45,069 nucleotides of DNA from Betaproteobacteria bacterium. GTDB taxonomy: Bacteria > Pseudomonadota > Gammaproteobacteria > Burkholderiales > Burkholderiaceae_C. The translations under genes were made by a program, and so were the position numbers. Positions 44,015 through 45,069 of the stretch are shown in pieces; the stretch's first letter is position 1; each line of letters starts with the position of its first letter. The notes below the pieces were generated by a model that saw only the letters and a list, made by a program, of their open reading frames with translations, ran no database searches and had not been told where the DNA came from. The stretch is from contig RFRO01000003.1 in assembly GCA_009924455.1 (NCBI GenBank), positions 1 through 45,069 of the forward strand. Direction: 5' to 3'.

Positions 44015-45069
44015 ATGGCCAATTTGCACTCCGTTTTCGCCGGTATCCACAGCCCCAACCCCTTCTGGCTGGCCTCGGCACCGCCCACCGATAAGGCCTA
44101 CAACGTCAACCGCGCCTTCGAGGCGGGCTGGGGCGGCGTGGTCTGGAAGACGCTGGGCGAAGCCGGTCCACCCATCGTCAACGTCAGCGGCCCGCGCTAC
44201 GGCGCGCTGCACACGCCGGACCGCCGCCTGATCGGCTTCAACAACATTGAATTGATTACTGATAGGGACTTAGAGCTCAATTTGAAAGAAATAACTGAAG
44301 TGAAAAAGCTCTGGCCGGACCGCGCCATGGTGGTCTCGCTCATGGTTCCCTGCGAGGAAAAAGCCTGGAGGGCCATCCTGCCGCGCGTCGAAGACACCGG
44401 CGCAGACGGGGTCGAGCTCAACTTCGGTTGCCCCCATGGCATGAGCGAGCGCGGCATGGGCGCGGCGGTTGGACAGGTGCCCGAATACATCGAGATGGTC
44501 ACCGCCTGGTGCAAGCAGTACAGCCGCCTGCCGGTGATCGTCAAACTTACACCCAACATCACCGACATCCGCAACCCCGCGCGAGCCGCCAAAAAAGGCG
44601 GGGCCGACGCGGTGTCGCTGATCAACACTATCAACTCCATCATGGGCGTGGACCCGGACACCCTGACCATGAGCCCCTCAACCGGCGGCATGGGCTCGCA
44701 CGGAGGCTACTGCGGCCCGGCGGTCAAACCGATTGCACTGAATATGGTGGCCGAGATTGCCCGCGACGCCCAAACCGCCGGCCTGCCGATCTCGGGCATT
44801 GGCGGCGTGGGCACCTGGCGTGATGCGCTGGACTACCTGGCCCTGGGCGCGGGCAACGTGCAGGTCTGCACCGCTGCCATGGTTTACGGCTTCAAAATCG
44901 TGCAGGACATGGCCGATGGCTTGTCCAATTACATGGACGAAAAAGGCATAGGCGCGGTAGCCGACATCGTGGGCCGCGCGCTGCCCACGGTGTCACAGTG
45001 GCAATTTTTGAACCTGAACCACATCTCTAAAGCGGTAATCAACCAGGACAGCTGCATCCAGTGCGGCCG
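44015..45069 (+). CDS. preA: NAD-dependent dihydropyrimidine dehydrogenase subunit PreA (runs off window 3' end)
   Basis: MANLHSVFAGIHSPNPFWLASAPPTDKAYNVNRAFEAGWGGVVWKTLG ... ELNFGCPHGMSERGMGAAVGQ ... start of C-terminal ferredoxin motif NQDSCIQCG; no stop in window. Confidence 0.94.
   Translation, partial: MANLHSVFAGIHSPNPFWLASAPPTDKAYNVNRAFEAGWGGVVWKTLGEAGPPIVNVSGPRYGALHTPDRRLIGFNNIELITDRDLELNLKEITEVKKLWPDRAMVVSLMVPCEEKAWRAILPRVEDTGADGVELNFGCPHGMSERGMGAAVGQVPEYIEMVTAWCKQYSRLPVIVKLTPNITDIRNPARAAKKGGADAVSLINTINSIMGVDPDTLTMSPSTGGMGSHGGYCGPAVKPIALNMVAEIARDAQTAGLPISGIGGVGTWRDALDYLALGAGNVQVCTAAMVYGFKIVQDMADGLSNYMDEKGIGAVADIVGRALPTVSQWQFLNLNHISKAVINQDSCIQCG

Noticed and set aside
42692-44212. 506-aa minus-strand ORF
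   Set aside because: Antisense shadow of preT and the start of preA; composition typical of a mirror frame

Overview
The window looks like an ordinary high-GC betaproteobacterial chromosome segment (Burkholderiales, probably Comamonadaceae, judged from gene order and protein sequences). It is dominated by housekeeping operons: the end of a cytochrome c maturation locus (ccmH/ccmI), tRNA-Ser(GGA), a YgiQ-type radical SAM gene, an aotJQMOP-like basic amino-acid ABC operon, a split chromate transporter, rlmB, a lolD-like ABC ATPase/tesA divergent pair, mnmH(selU), a metC-like gene, a phosphoribosyltransferase gene, purA-hisZ-hflC-hflK-hflX-hfq-der-bamB-yfgM-hisS-ispG-rodZ-pilF-rlmN-ndk, rluB-scpB-rluD, bamD, a DinG-like helicase, zapE, an SDR gene, fdxA, a TrxR-like FNR, and a RutR-like TetR gene divergent from preT-preA. 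I saw no IS element, phage, CRISPR array or defence system, and no convincing new multi-gene system. The strongest anomaly is that three conserved genes (hflC, pilF, rluD) each lack an internal block of conserved coding sequence with a reading-frame change at the join. Their correct N- and C-termini are still present in different frames. In pilF this creates an artificial-looking TPR-RodZ fusion ORF. Other points of interest are a perfect 18-bp palindrome with a RutR-type core in the tetR/preT intergenic region, a perfect 84-bp tandem duplication in a coiled-coil gene, a terminator-like hairpin inside the aot operon, and two divergent pairs whose start codons share one CATG.
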